A stretch of 64,000 nt of DNA from Guyanagaster necrorhizus (Eukaryota; Basidiomycota; Agaricomycetes; Agaricales; Physalacriaceae). A program made the translations under genes and the position numbers. The DNA is taken from assembly GCF_019112545.1 (NCBI RefSeq), contig NW_025064908.1:63838-127837 (forward strand), read 5' to 3'. Shown one piece after another: positions 1-11,434 of the stretch (its first letter is position 1; each line of letters begins with the position of its first letter). The notes under the pieces are model-generated. The model worked only from the letters and a program-made list of their open reading frames with translations, searched no databases and was not told where the DNA came from.

Positions 1-312
1 GTAGCACATCACATATCCCATCATTATCTCGTCGACATCAATTGCATCCACATTCTTTTTAGTGAATGAGCTCGCCGTGTCCGTGCAGGGCTTGGACACA
101 GGAGGCTTATCATATCTGAAAGATTCAACAATATGAAATTTATATATATAAGGGCAGGAGACAATAGTTGCAAGGGGCCGGCAGTAGAGCTCGAGAAGTC
201 GATGACACATGTCCGAGTCGCTTGAAATAAATATCCATTTGTCATGATGTTGTACCTGACGATTTGGTTCCTGGTCTTCGCGCTAAACACCCACAAGACA
301 AAGACAATCTTC
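1..312 (-). CDS. Possible two-exon fragment of an unidentified gene, running off the left edge
   Basis: I do not recognise this gene. On the minus strand 256-312 reads KIVFVLWVFSAKTRNQIV. A GTACAA donor and a TTTCAG acceptor (intron 116-255) join it in frame to 1-115, which stays open to the window edge and contains YDKPPVSKP and then NVDAIDVDEIMMGYVM. The joined reading crosses the junction on an AG/A codon for Arg. The intron is 140 nt, longer than the 46-63 nt introns of the other genes here, which weakens the model. A solo LTR sits directly upstream (314-522), so any 5' exons are separated from this part or the gene is disrupted. Only composition and splice signals support this call. Confidence 0.28.
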
Positions 313-313
313 C

Positions 314-522
314 TGTTGTAAGTAGAGAGCAGAGTAATGTAACAGAGAACTAGAATTAGCCTCTCGAGAGAGAAACGTTCTACTTAAATACATTTCGTAT
401 TACTTCGAGATCTTTCTACAAGATACTAAATAAGTCCGGATCACGATCCAAGTCAGCTGCCGCTGACTGGCATCGTATCTTCGAGTACATTCTCGTACTC
501 GCTCGGGATTGCTATCCCAACA
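314..522 (-). mobile_element. Solo LTR, probably Ty1/copia-type, with 5-bp target duplication
   Basis: The 209-bp unit starts TGTTGTAAGT and ends CTATCCCAACA, so it has TG...CA ends and a TGTTG/CAACA terminal inverted repeat. It is flanked by perfect CTTCC duplications at 309-313 and 523-527. Read on the minus strand it carries a TATTTAAG box in its middle, which sets the orientation. No internal retrotransposon sequence is attached, so it is a solo LTR left by recombination between two LTRs. The short length and ends resemble fungal copia LTRs; the superfamily is an inference. It is unrelated to the large Ty3 nest to the right and still contains many CG dinucleotides, so it is probably young. 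Confidence 0.85.
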
Positions 523-1822
523 CTTCCAAAATAGTAAAGACGAGGACCAATTCTTTCTGACACAGTTGGACTGGATAGGTGACTGCTATTGGATAATACA
601 CCTTTAGAACAGGAGGACAGACACAGAATTCTATTCTAATGTGTCCTTTTCTGGCTGCCTTTTCTGTGAACAATGGTGCAAAAAATTCTACACAAAAGCA
701 ATGGTATGTGTCCTGAGCAGATATCTCAAACACTGATCAGCTTTCGAGCTGAGTCAAAACACTGGGTGGAAGAAGAAACAGAAATTGATCTACACTGTAC
801 CATATGTCTAGTCACATATATGGCAGCTTACATATGATATAATGAACCAAGACACACATTGCATGAACTACTTTACAAAAACCAAAGAAATCCATAAACA
901 AATATAACTATGAATGAGATGCACCATGACTGGCAAAGCTAAGACTCCCAAAACGCGAAAAGCAGCCCTTGAGGGAACTCAGAGAGCCAAGGGACATCAT
1001 TACCGACAACCCCGAGGGCTTTGACAAGTGACCTATCAGGTGATTCGACACTTACTGAGTTGCTTCCGCCCGTCATGCCCCTGTCCATATCCCTTGCCGA
1101 TGAGACCACCCTATTAATCTCATGCCACACCAGATGTGCGAGATACCTTTGAAGCGGTGTCTGCCGTGAGACAGCTGGTATTCCATCTCCTGGTGAGATG
1201 GTCCGGGCGACGACGTCTTACGCTTGAAAGGCAGTGAAATCGGAGGGATGATCGGTGCACGCTTCGTCCAAGTCGAAGACATGGATCTTATGACCGATCC
1301 TAACCGTCGAATCTCCTCCCGGGAATTCATCTGGCGGTACGATGCTACACCTGTGTTTAGGGGTGGATCCACGGCACTGTTAAGCGCCATTCACAGCGCG
1401 TTGGTCGATACGGACTTGGCAGTCTTAGCAAGCGATTCGTAACGAATCATGAGCACCGCAAGATCTTTGGTCTTGGTCTCGAGAATTTGAAAACGCAGAG
1501 CCCTCAATGCCCTCTTTTTGTTTGCAACTTTTCGATTTGATATTGGATTTCCGCGGGGTCTTCTTTACTAGTATGCCCGTCCTCCAAACTTTGGATGTCA
1601 ATAGTACGACCAACCCTTCAAATTGCCATGCATTACAGTACAGGATACACAGAAATGACAGGCTCTTAATAAACAATCGATGCAATGTCTTCCACTGCCG
1701 AACTCAAGGCATCGTCAGATACACTTTGGCCACCTCCGTAACCTTGGGATCAATATCACCAAAGATCTCCAGCATCTCCTCCTAAGCACATCAATCAGAA
1801 ACTCCACCATACAACTCGATGC
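523..1822. other. No supportable gene; CG-poor patch at about 530-945
   Basis: I could not support a gene here. Positions about 530 to 945 are AT-rich and nearly free of CG, unlike the sequence on both sides, which suggests an old decayed repeat; I found no LTR or terminal repeat in it. At 1224-1442 a plus-strand frame ending in TAA is open and includes RISSREFIWRYDATPVFRGG, but it has no ATG at its start and no family I recognise, so it is at most a last exon. Confidence 0.4.
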
Positions 1823-3025
1823 TCAAGAACCACCTACCCAGACTTTTCCCTCAACGATCTTCCCATCCTCGCTGATCGCAAAGTCGCTCTCCTCCGTCAC
1901 CTCGGACATTTGTATGTACTTGCCCCGAATCCTCTCTTCGTCATCCAACGACCCAACCGCACCGTACACCAGTTGCCGGCTCCCTTCTTCCGTAGTGAAC
2001 GCAAATTCGTCTCGGTCCTTTAGGATAGCCTGTGCCTCCTCAGCATCAGAAGGGAGCCTCGTCAGCAGACCCGAGACACACAGCCCTGGGTTCACAGCGC
2101 AGACGGTGATCATTGCCGGGGAAGATCGGACGTGGACCTGCAGAGCCCGCGCGAACAGCACGTTCAGCACTGTCTTGGTCTGTCAGGTCAGATTCGAACC
2201 CATGTAAAACAAAAATTGCCAAGTTGACGCACGCTTCGTATCATGATACCGGTGGTACATCACCCTGTCTACATGTCAACAAGACACCAGCGAAGGAATC
2301 AAGAACATACTCTTGGGTACAGTACTCCTTGTTTGACAGCGTCGCGAGGATGCCAGCCGAACCGATGACGTCCTGTTCTATTTTTGTCCAATAATGCGTG
2401 TCGCTCGCGACGACGACCACTCTCGGGTGAGCTGAATACCTGCGAGCTGTCTCAACCATCTTGGGGATCATGCGAATCGCAAGTAAGCCAGGTCCGAGGT
2501 TGTTCGTATGCAAACTGAGGACGACGATGATAAGCCCTTTCGTGCTCCGGAAAAGAAGAAGATGGCACGGCACATACGTTCTCTCCCAACCCTCCGCTTC
2601 TTCGTACTCATAAGTCATCATGCCAGCATTCTCTATAAGGATATCCAATCGGTCTAGTTCACGCTCGGCTTTATCAGCAAACGCGATGACGCCGCTGAAA
2701 TTGGCAAGATCGATGATCCATAGCTCCGCCTTGGTATAGCCAGTGTCCTCTTGGATCTCTGAGAATGAAACCAGGATGAGTCGCACTTGTAAAACCGGAT
2801 AATCGGATGCCACGTACGGGCCAGAGCCATCTTCCCCTTCGCTTCATCTCTTGCCGTCAAGACCAGTCGCGCAGGGTTCATGCTAGCGAAGTGCTTTGCG
2901 GCCTCGAACCCGAGACCAGCGTTCGCACCGATCAGGATGAGTGTCTTCTCACTCAAGTCAGCGGTGACGACGGGTGGTGCGGGCTTGTTCTGGTCTGCAG
3001 CTAGTTGATCGTGAGTTCTGCGCAT
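1823..3025 (-). CDS. Short-chain dehydrogenase/reductase (retinol dehydrogenase-like), five exons
   Basis: This is a classical SDR with an NAD(P)-binding Rossmann fold; the substrate cannot be told from sequence. Exons, 5' to 3': 3025-2818, 2758-2578, 2514-2311, 2264-2233 and 2169-1823. All introns are GT-AG (59, 63, 46 and 63 nt), and the joined 972 nt stay in frame to a stop (323 residues). Visible motifs are the cofactor glycine motif GANAGLGFEAAKHF near residue 43, the DLAN acidic motif, ENAG where NNAG is usual, the catalytic serine in VVVVASDTHYW, and the catalytic pair in YHDTK (YxxxK), followed by VNPG. ATG 3025 was chosen because a TATA box lies about 50 bp upstream; the frame continues further up only to a GTG. 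The length is normal for fungal SDRs of this type. No membrane anchor is obvious. It appears intact. Confidence 0.88.
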
Positions 3026-3075
3026 CGTGAGGCAGGTAGGGGTAGGGATAGTGAAGAGTCGTCTGACCTTCCCTG

Positions 3076-3084
3076 TTTTATATA
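3076..3084 (-). promoter_or_regulatory. TATA box of the dehydrogenase gene
   Basis: On the minus strand the sequence reads TATATAAAA about 50 bp upstream of the ATG at 3025, which leaves room for a short leader. This supports that start codon over the upstream GTG-initiated extension. Confidence 0.6.
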
Positions 3085-3125
3085 GCGTCGAATTTACTGG
3101 GGTATCAAAAAGCGACCACACGCGC

Positions 3126-6100
3126 CGGAATGCCGACGTTCGCAGACACAGATCCTTTTAGCGAACATAAGTCTGTCAAATCGTCCATTGTAATACTATC
3201 TTGCGGAGTTCCAGAATTTTAGTCGCATACCAACCGATAGACGGAGACATTAGACACATTTAAAACCAACCCGTCCACAGAATGGACCATTTACACTGAA
3301 AAAGAGACGCGACTGAGGAATGGTGGCTAAAAATACCGGACCGCGAGCTAAAATCGCATTCAGCCCTTGCTTCTAAAAATTGAGTGCACAGTATCTCGGA
3401 GAAATGACATCTTCGCGAAACAGCCTCAAAGCCGATTGAATACTTGTCCGTGGAAACTTCATTATAAACGGAATAGTTTCGAGTGATCAGGGACGATTGG
3501 CCATGTGGATCGCACATGGTGGGTCCGATGCAGCAGCCTCAGCACCTACCACTCAGACCAAAGCCATACCAGAGTTACATCAGCACGGAGGGCCTTGCGA
3601 GAAAGTAAACGGTTGAAGTTGCTATATGTTGTCCGTTACTTGCAACGATAATCCCAGGAAAGGAATACCGAATTCCGAGGTGGTAGTGATCATTCTCGCT
3701 GTCCGATGCATCGGTCGAAACCGGGTTCTGGTGGGTCAGGAGTCCCGGCCCGGCCCCACCCGCGTCTCGACCGAAGTCATTCTTCGCTGTTGCATTCGTG
3801 CCTGCCAAATAGATAGTCTTCCGATGTCCTAAGATCGCAGCTAATGTCAGTTGCAGCATCAACAACGCCAACGATTCACGAGCATTTGCATTCCCGTCTT
3901 ATTCAGTCCACATGGTGAACGGTAATGTGAGTAAAGGCAAACCATAAAAGTTGATGATGGTGATTAGGAGGAGAAGAGCATACATCCAAAATGGCGCCGT
4001 CGTCGTCGTCGATGTGCCGAGTTCGCTCCGCTTCTCCCCTTTCCGCCACCAGTCCAACCTCGTCCCGCTTCGACGTGCTTTCTACCCCCGTCAAGAAGGA
4101 ACTGGACTGATATCTTCTATGTCGGGGTATCCAAAGATTTCCGAGGTGCACGCGTTTCTTTGCTCCAATCATTGGCCCCAAAACGATATTTTAGATTCCC
4201 ACAGCAGCGTAGCCTCTTTCGATCTCAAACAAGGAACAGCAGCCCAGGACACATGAATAACATCGATGACAGAGCCATCTGCTGTGCACAGTCCAATCGT
4301 GATGGGACCGTTCTAGACATACAAAGAGGAGAAATGGCATCTTGACTGCGTTGCCCACCATTTTCTTTCTATGGGTACATTCACTTGAACGCTTCCCATG
4401 TCCTAGACGTAATTCTCTTCCACTAGAGATCCGCCTATTCGACGATCCCAGAAATGCTGGGCACAGCACTCCTCATTTCCTTCGTCCTTGCTTTCATTTT
4501 GCAACCCCTGCGGTCGTTCATTTGCCTGCATAAAGGGGCGTGTAAAATTTGGTACCATATAATGTGAGTGTGTGTACCATCTGTCACGCTTTTCTGTCTA
4601 ATGGGTCTTTCACAGTTGATCTTGTTTCTTTCGCCAATACGACGTTGACCTGGATGAATATGACGTGTCTCTTGAACCCAGAAGTCCTTTACATCCTCAA
4701 TTTTTCTCCCGCCACAACGACAGAAAGACTGTTCCTTCTCTCCATGGCATACCCCTCGGATCATCAATCACCGTCCAGGAGCGATCCTCGACGGGAGATC
4801 GAATTCACTGCCGGATTTTTTGACGAAGATTATCATCATGTTCTGAAGAATTGCCGGCGGGCAAGAGAGCCACCATGAGTCGATATGGGAACGAACGTAA
4901 CGAAGATGGAGCGAATGCTCTTTACGGACCTATGCGTACGTACTTGGGTTCTTTCTCCAATTCATAAGGCGAGTCCCCGGATGCCGAATCAACACCGTCT
5001 CGACAACATCCCACCTCGCTGTTACAATTTGCCTGAGTGACGTGTCACGTCTACCGGAAGATCTGGTTTTCCTCAGACTTCTTCTTTTACAGGCTTCTGC
5101 GATTCAAGCGGTAGGATCTAACATCCCGGTCTAAGAACGGTGCTCCTCGACGTCGCGTTGATTGAGTAATACTGTTGAACTGATTCAGATACAGAAGCTA
5201 AGTAAATGAGAAATGGCTGGGAAGCAGCTGACGACTCACCCCCACATATATGCATCCTGGCGCTCCCCGTGGTGTGAGGGTATAGAACGAGCGAAGTTAT
5301 GGGTTCAAATGATGGTCATAGATTCGGGAGAACTTTGTGCTGGGAAGCGGCGGCGCCAAAGTCATAACGCTGACAAATGCCAGTGGTATAAGGCGCCAGG
5401 CGGGCGCAGCTGTGATTTTGTCACCGAGTTACAAAGCTGGAGAACGCTACGACTTCGTTAATGGTAAGGCATATCTCAAGCGGAACCAAGGACATCACGA
5501 CCAATCTGTGACTGTCTGCGACTCATTGCGGTTGTGTCTTAATTTGTGTATCAAATCACAAACTTGCTATCTAATCTTGCTGAGCTTCAAAATTGGGAAA
5601 TGAAAGCCCGAGCATTTATGCAAAATAACCTTAGTTTCCAGAATCGATGGTAACTGGAAGTTCCGAGTGCAGTGAAGAGCGGCTGGATCCCTTACGACAT
5701 CTCGGTGAAAGAATCTAGCGTTCAAGAACGTGTCGGTCTTAGGACGGTCGCACGGTAACACGAAGATCGCATACATTGCATCTTTCATGGAAGAAAGCGC
5801 GATGCATTCACATCCCCTCCTTTGAATACTGTATGGATTGGCCCAAAGTGAACCCACTACTAAGCTTTCGTCCGTCTGACCACCTTGTTGATGGCGACGT
5901 CCAACCAGCTGGTCCAGTCAACAAAAAGACTGGACTATGGAAATTAACGGCGATCAGCGATGCACAATATGTATAGGAAGCTCGGTCGTCCCGAGTTGCA
6001 ATTTGGTAATCTGGTACCAGGCCCGTGCTCGTCACACGGAGCAAGATCTGGAAGATCCAGAATCTTGCAAGATCATTTTGGTGTTTTTCCGCCAAAGGCG

Positions 6101-6423
6101 GGGCACAACAGCTGTCGGTGACTACGATCGACACATGTTCCATCATTCTAATTCTGTAAACATCTGTTCTCGACGTATGTCGACTGCTGTCTGGAACACT
6201 TTCGCATTCAATTCATCGAAGACGGACGCCCTTGTGAAACTAGACTGTAACGAGATTTAGGAATATTTTGTCGCCAGTATTGAGCTGTCTTACTGGGCAA
6301 GGATACCGCATGAAAGACGATATAGCTACCTATATACCTGTTACCTGCCATCTGGAAGGACCTTCGGTATTCTTAGTAACTGAAGAAAGAACTGAAATGT
6401 GCACAAAATGATTTATGGTTTAT
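3126..6423. other. Intergenic stretch with two unassigned candidate exons
   Basis: No protein family was recognised in this 3.3-kb stretch. Two plus-strand pieces look exon-like. At 4874-4934 an ATG in the favourable context CCACCATGAG opens MSRYGNERNEDGANALYG and ends at a good donor (GTACGT). At about 5319-5464, after a possible CATAG acceptor, a frame contains LGSGGAKVITLTNASGI and later SPSYKAGERYDFVN, ending at GTAAGG. They could belong to one plus-strand gene, but I could not connect them. Other open frames here are short, overlap one another on both strands and show no motif. Confidence 0.3.
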
Positions 6424-7443
6424 TTACAAGGTCGTCGTCGCGCCAACGATATCATACATACTAACGCCGGTAGCATCTAACGATGGAAGCGGGAGATAGG
6501 TGTTAGTCGATACACAATGAGGAACCAGGGCGGAATGCAGGACGGAAGTGTAATAACTATCGTCATCTCCGGACCCATCGTCTGAGCCCAACCACGAAAA
6601 ATCCATGTACTTTTGGTTGGAGGTCGAGGATGAACAATAAGGGTGCGAATCGGCGTGAAATATTTTCCAGACCGCTTCCGCGCAACCAAGGTCCTTGGTG
6701 TCAGGAATGGTTGGCGAGGTGCAAAATGTAGGCGACAAAGTGTCGTCTGAGGCCGAGGAGGAGGGAGTTGAAGAAAGGCAAGAATCGGAAACAGTCTCGG
6801 CTGAGCTTTGACGGTAGTCCGCACTGGAGTTCATACGACGCTCCTTGGCATCACGCCTTTTCTCTCGGGAAACGGCAGGATCATTAAGGAAGATGCATGG
6901 TCCTTGGCGTGAAGCACATCTCGAGCATGGGTACTGGAGATCACATTTAACTTTGGCGGCGGCACATGCCTATGGAACCGTCAGCCTGCGCAAGAGCGGG
7001 TGCTAAATCGGTGACATACCTGACAAGACTTCTGTCTCGAACGACTGGATGTCATACTTCCGCCCGAAGTCAGTGTCCGCGTAGTCGGCTTGAAAAACAA
7101 TACTCACCGATCTCTACAGGATTTCTTGTGTCACGAGAGAACGTCTCTTCTGGTAAATTGAGCACCACACAGCTGCAATGATGATGAGCGTCTGTACGAC
7201 GAAGAATCGTCTAGGTGGTTTCGCCTACATCGCATTGGTGACTACGTTCGTTGGTATCTGTCGAGATGAGATGAGTCTACATCGCAAGGAGGTGAGATGC
7301 CGCTTACGAGAACGAATATGACGCCTCAAGTGGGTGGGCCTAGTGAACTTGGCCGAACAAAGCTGGCAGTAGTTTGTCTGCGGTAGAGTCGGCGTATTTC
7401 CTTTGTGAAGTCGTTTTCGGTCACTGACTGGAAACTGGTACAT
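6424..7443 (-). pseudogene. C2H2 plus Zn2Cys6 transcription factor with an in-frame TGA in finger 2
   Basis: This is a DNA-binding regulator of the fungal class that puts C2H2 fingers before a Zn2Cys6 binuclear cluster. Exons, 5' to 3': 7443-7308, 7257-7229, 7172-7108, 7044-7020 and 6969-6424. All introns are GT-AG and all phases fit (801 nt, 267 codons). Finger 1 is CQLC with HLRRHIRSH; finger 2 starts HQCDLCGAQFTRRDVLS and ends HKKSC. The Zn2Cys6 core has all six cysteines, from SCQACAAAKVKCD through PCSRC to GPC. The C-terminal 140 residues are Ser/Thr-rich and acidic (GSDDGSGDDD), which would suit an activation region. Codon 69 (7133-7131) is TGA where Arg is expected between the finger-2 half-sites, a CGA-to-TGA type change. 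Without readthrough the product ends before the Zn2Cys6 domain. A sequencing error or a polymorphism is the alternative. AATAAA overlaps the stop codon. Confidence 0.8.
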
Positions 7444-9425
7444 GGTTGGAAGGAAAATATGGAAAAGCAGGAGCAGAAGTTAAGGGAATTCAAGTCCGGC
7501 AACCAAGGAGTCATCGATCTAGGATCAAGATTTGCATTGAATCGCCGGATAGCTTCGAACACGATTGCCACTAGACATAGAGATATCCCTGATTTCGTAC
7601 CCTATACGATGTGCTCATCGGCGAAATTCATTCCTCGGTTCCGGACTGGGCGTTGAAAGGTAACGCTGACGAAACCCACGGGCGGCAAAAGTTAATTTTC
7701 AATTAAATAGCCGCACCTTCATGATGGTATAATTGTTCCCACCTTATGGTACTCATCCAAGGGGATAATTAGCACCTAAGGTCCGATGAACTCTGGGCTG
7801 TTTGAATTAGCGGTCGGCACATCGCGTCGTTGATACTTAAGTCGATACAGTAGCACAGGCGACCTCAAGGAAAACATATGCAGTGGGTAGCGCAGAGAAA
7901 CAATACCCGAAAGCCAATGGCCTTTGCCGCCAGTGCCTTTGAGATGAAGACGTAATTCCGCAGTTCCCAGAGATGATTGACAGCTAAGAAGAACAAGAAG
8001 GTTGAGAACCTCAAACCAGTGGGAAGGAACCGCAGAATTGTCCTGCCGACAACGTGATATGACGAAGCTTCCGTAAACGGGGTACTCCAGAGACGGCTAT
8101 TTGAAGACTCTCATATACTTCCACTCCTGAGCTGGAAATTTGTCAGTTGCTTATTGATTTATCGGCGGAAGGCTAAACGAACAAATGGAATTGTCCTCGC
8201 CTCACTATAACAGCGGAGCTGGGCGCTCCGCTTGGCCTTCCAAGTGTGGTGATGCATTGCGCTCTTAGTCATGAGAGCACCATGCGTAGAGGGGTTCACT
8301 CCTGATGCGTTCTTTTTTTCATCTTGAGGGTTGTATTCCTAGAATCAAGAAACCAAGAAGTCAGGGTACCGATTGATGGAACCCACCGGACAGGAGAAAG
8401 ATGTTCATTGGAAAACTCGTAGGATCCCACTGCGAAAATTTTAGAAAGGAATTCAATTTAGTTGGCGTCCGACTATATCTGTTGTGATCAGAAAGATTCT
8501 GTCACAAGGCACCGAGACTCTCACCGTACCTAAATTAAGAGTTCAAAGAGTCACTGAAGGGATGTGTTGAGGACCGGGGCCCGATATAACGGAAATTACC
8601 GCGTACTGGGGTCGATGAAACACTTAGGACTGTCTGGTTCATGACGGGTATGCTTTTAAACCTGACAGGAGGCAGCTAACCTTCTGGATCGTGAGAAACT
8701 TGACAGAGCCAGTTGGCCATCTGGAATGTCCGGGCCGAAGTCCCTGAGCCTGACTCTACTCTCAAGAGTCAAAATCTATCTTCTACGGGCTTCGCGAGGC
8801 TATCACCTCGGTAGTAAATTAGAACGTTGATAATGTTCCTACTCTGTGGGTTTTTTATCACCTGCTTTACATGACCGAAACAAATTTGCTAACGAAAACG
8901 TGTGCTTATTCCGACTCGACGTGCTAGAAGCTCCGACTTCGTCCTGTGGCTGCCCAGTCCGTCTGTAGTCGTAAAATCGTCTGTATTCTCGGGATAAATG
9001 GTATAGAAATGGACGGTCTTCCCAGGAACTGTACGTATCATGGCGTGTTTTCCCCGTGCCTATTTTCCAGGGTGTCAGAACAGCATCGAACAGTGCTAGT
9101 TCATTTTTTTCATCATACACATAACGGTGATCTGCGGGTGGTCATACTTATACTTTCACAACTTCCCTCTTCGTCTTTCCAGCCATCGCGCTACCCGAAG
9201 TCTCCTGTAAGGCAAGAATAATATGTGCTAGGAGTAGAAGATAGTGCTTCCGTCGATCATCTCCGATGCAAAGTTTCATCTACTTCTCGATTTCATTGTA
9301 ATTCAGAGCCTCCACGGAATGCCTTGTCATTTGGTAAGTATCTCCTTTCCGAGGGAAACCCAGCTTCCCCAGAAGTCTGCACCCTTGAACCAAGTCTCTG
9401 CAGCTCATTAAATGTGGACCCAATA
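7444..9425. other. About 2 kb without a supportable gene
   Basis: No protein family, RNA gene or repeat was recognised. The most protein-like frame is on the minus strand at about 8839-9129 (SREYRRFYDYRRTGQPQDE near its middle, stop TAG at 8839), but it lacks an ATG and I could not find convincing splice partners. A perfect 8-bp inverted repeat, AGCGGAGC with a 5-nt loop, lies at 8212-8232 with no U-tract or known context. Confidence 0.45.
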
Positions 9426-10278
9426 TCATAGCCATTTCTCCACCTCCTCCTTGAGCGCCCACAGCTTACCCCTCCAAACATGATTTGCCCCATCAACGAC
9501 AATAGCCTCAAACCTTCCCTGTTCTGAGCGCCTCTTGCTATTCAGTACTTTCATCCATATATTATACGAAATCCGCACTGGCGATAACTTCCATCCGAGC
9601 TCTGTTTTACCCATCAGGATGAGCACATCCGCGTGTGCTTCGTGTTGACAGTCTTCCCAGGAGCCTCCAATGAGACCTTCCAGTGCACGGAAGTACCACC
9701 CCGTCCTGAAGAGACCGAGAACGGGAGAAACAGCGATTGGGTAAGATACTAGGATGTATCGGATAGGGTTGAATATCTTTGAGCATCGATCTGCGAGGTC
9801 ATTTGGCATACGAATGGTGGTGGCATAAATAGCTCCACAGGAGTATCCCTTACCCAACAGTTAGAAGAAAATACGACACGAGAAAAAGGCCGCTCACGCA
9901 AACGAGTAGATCACAGTCACGGGCATAAGGGAATTCGTCCAGGAATCGTACGACTTCTTCCCGGAAAATGTCCTGTTACATATCTACGTCGCTAACTGGT
10001 ATAGGAGATGATTGTAGGTAACGACACACCTTGTAATCCGAGCAATTATCCTGGCCTACCCACGCCGGCCAACTAGACCATTCGGACCTTCCGCTACTCT
10101 GGCCTATCCCACGCGCATTCCATCTAATCACTCGGGCCCCCAATATTTGGAGAATTTCAGCAAGGGCGGCTGTAACCGGAGAATCCATTGTTCCACCCAA
10201 TCCGCCGTGAGCGATAAAAGCCAGCGCGGAGGGCCTTATGTCCTCCGGGTCATGGCAGACTTTTTCGAGGTTAACCAT
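9426..10278 (-). CDS. Alpha/beta hydrolase, uncharacterised fungal family
   Basis: Exons, 5' to 3': 10278-10030, 9972-9898 and 9848-9426. Introns are GT-AG (57 and 49 nt; the second contains a CTAAC branch site) and in frame. The fold is recognised from the oxyanion region (AFIAHGGLGGTMDSPV), RWNARGIGQSSGR after strand 4, the nucleophile elbow GYSCG at the start of exon 3, and the C-terminal histidine in DGANHVWRG, with a final helix of the type LKEEVEKWL. Relatives typically have an aspartate in an IYGDKDDFT-like loop; here it reads LMGKTELGW, so the catalytic acid is absent or replaced by Glu. The 5' end is uncertain: the frame is open above ATG 10278, and a further exon starting at about 10430 (MARIPEVTADSH) is possible through a weak intron. 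The product is likely cytosolic; no signal peptide is seen. The substrate is unknown. Confidence 0.78.
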
Positions 10279-10430
10279 AATGTCGGACGACGTGAGGGCC
10301 TGGCGGAGAGGCCAGGGACAGCTTGTCCTGTGGAAGGAGTAAACACAGCTATTCTTGCTCGTATCAACGCAACTTGATGATGAACCCTGTACACGTGACT
10401 ATCAGCTGTGACTTCCGGGATTCGGGCCAT

Positions 10431-11434
10431 GGTTGTGGAGAGGATGGAATAGAGATTATTGGAGCAGAAACTAAAATGCCAGGCGCGTTGTCTCTATCGC
10501 ACTGCTTCAAAGTGTAGACGACAACGACGTCGATTTTCTGATTGTTACAAGTATATGCCGTCCGGCAATACTTGTCAATAGCGTTCGACACAGGACATGA
10601 AGCCGCTATCACTACCCATGATATGCTCACGATCTTTCGCCGAAGTGACATACAGCACTTATTCAGGACCTAAATTTATATTCCTTTGATGAAGTCCCTC
10701 AGCACCGTATTCAGATTTGTATCCGTAGATCCGCTAAATTGATTTTATACTTGTCTTTCCCCGGAAATGCGAACCGAAGCTTGTGATCAAAAACTTGAAG
10801 TCACACAGACATTTAGCAATTAGCATCTGCAGGGTGAAGTAGCCAGATTGAGTTTACAGAAATTTATCGTCATTTGGGTCTTAATTCGAAAATCCTTCGA
10901 TCCTCCGACTATCTATGTCAATGTTTAGCAAGTAGCTGCAAGCAAAGATTCCATGGGATATAAAGACCAACCGATGTTTTCACGACGAGCTCACTTTTCC
11001 CCATTTACGCTCACTATGGAATCCTGCCTTTTTTCGTCTAGTGGCACTCGTGCTCCGTCCACTATTCCGGCTGTAGCTTCTGACAAGCGGGATGGCGAAG
11101 CTGAAATTTCCATGAAAGAAGACGATGCCATAAATGTTGCCGCAGAGAGGAGGTGCGATTTACACATTTCCCAGCCGCAAATCTAGACTAAACGGGCATG
11201 GACAAGGCCTGCATGCCGCTCGACATAATAAAGGCAGGTCGTGATTACTCGCAATGAAGTGAGAAAAGAGTGCGAGCCTTCGCTGTGAAGATGTCATGCT
11301 AGTAACCACAATTGTCCCATTGTCTGACGCACTGTGGACAACTCCGCTCTCCCCATACCAACATTCGCACATCACTGGCACATGGATCCTCAAGGAATAT
11401 TCACGAGTGATGCATTAAAGGAAATGAAATAGTA
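10431..11434. other. Gap with one possible short plus-strand first exon (11016-11186)
   Basis: No recognised family. At 10957-10964 the plus strand reads ATATAAAG; about 50 bp later ATG 11016 opens MESCLFSSSGTRAPSTIPAV and runs to a stop at 11186, with a possible donor (GTGCGA) shortly before the end. The promoter-like spacing suggests a start of transcription, but no downstream exon could be linked to it. Confidence 0.3.

Noticed and set aside
2180..2200. tRNA T-arm-like motif (GGTTCGAATC on the minus strand)
   Set aside because: It lies inside an intron of the dehydrogenase, and no acceptor, D or anticodon arm can be folded around it.
3026..3121. Longer N-terminus of the dehydrogenase (MWSLFDTPVN)
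   Set aside because: The start codon would be GTG and the extension overlaps the TATA box; ATG 3025 fits better.
7112..7135. A very short intron that would splice out the TGA in the transcription factor
   Set aside because: It would be about 22 nt, too short to splice, and would remove the zinc ligands of finger 2.
8212..8232. Perfect 8-bp hairpin as a terminator or regulatory RNA
   Set aside because: There is no T-run, no adjacent gene end and no conservation evidence; a hairpin of this size is expected by chance.
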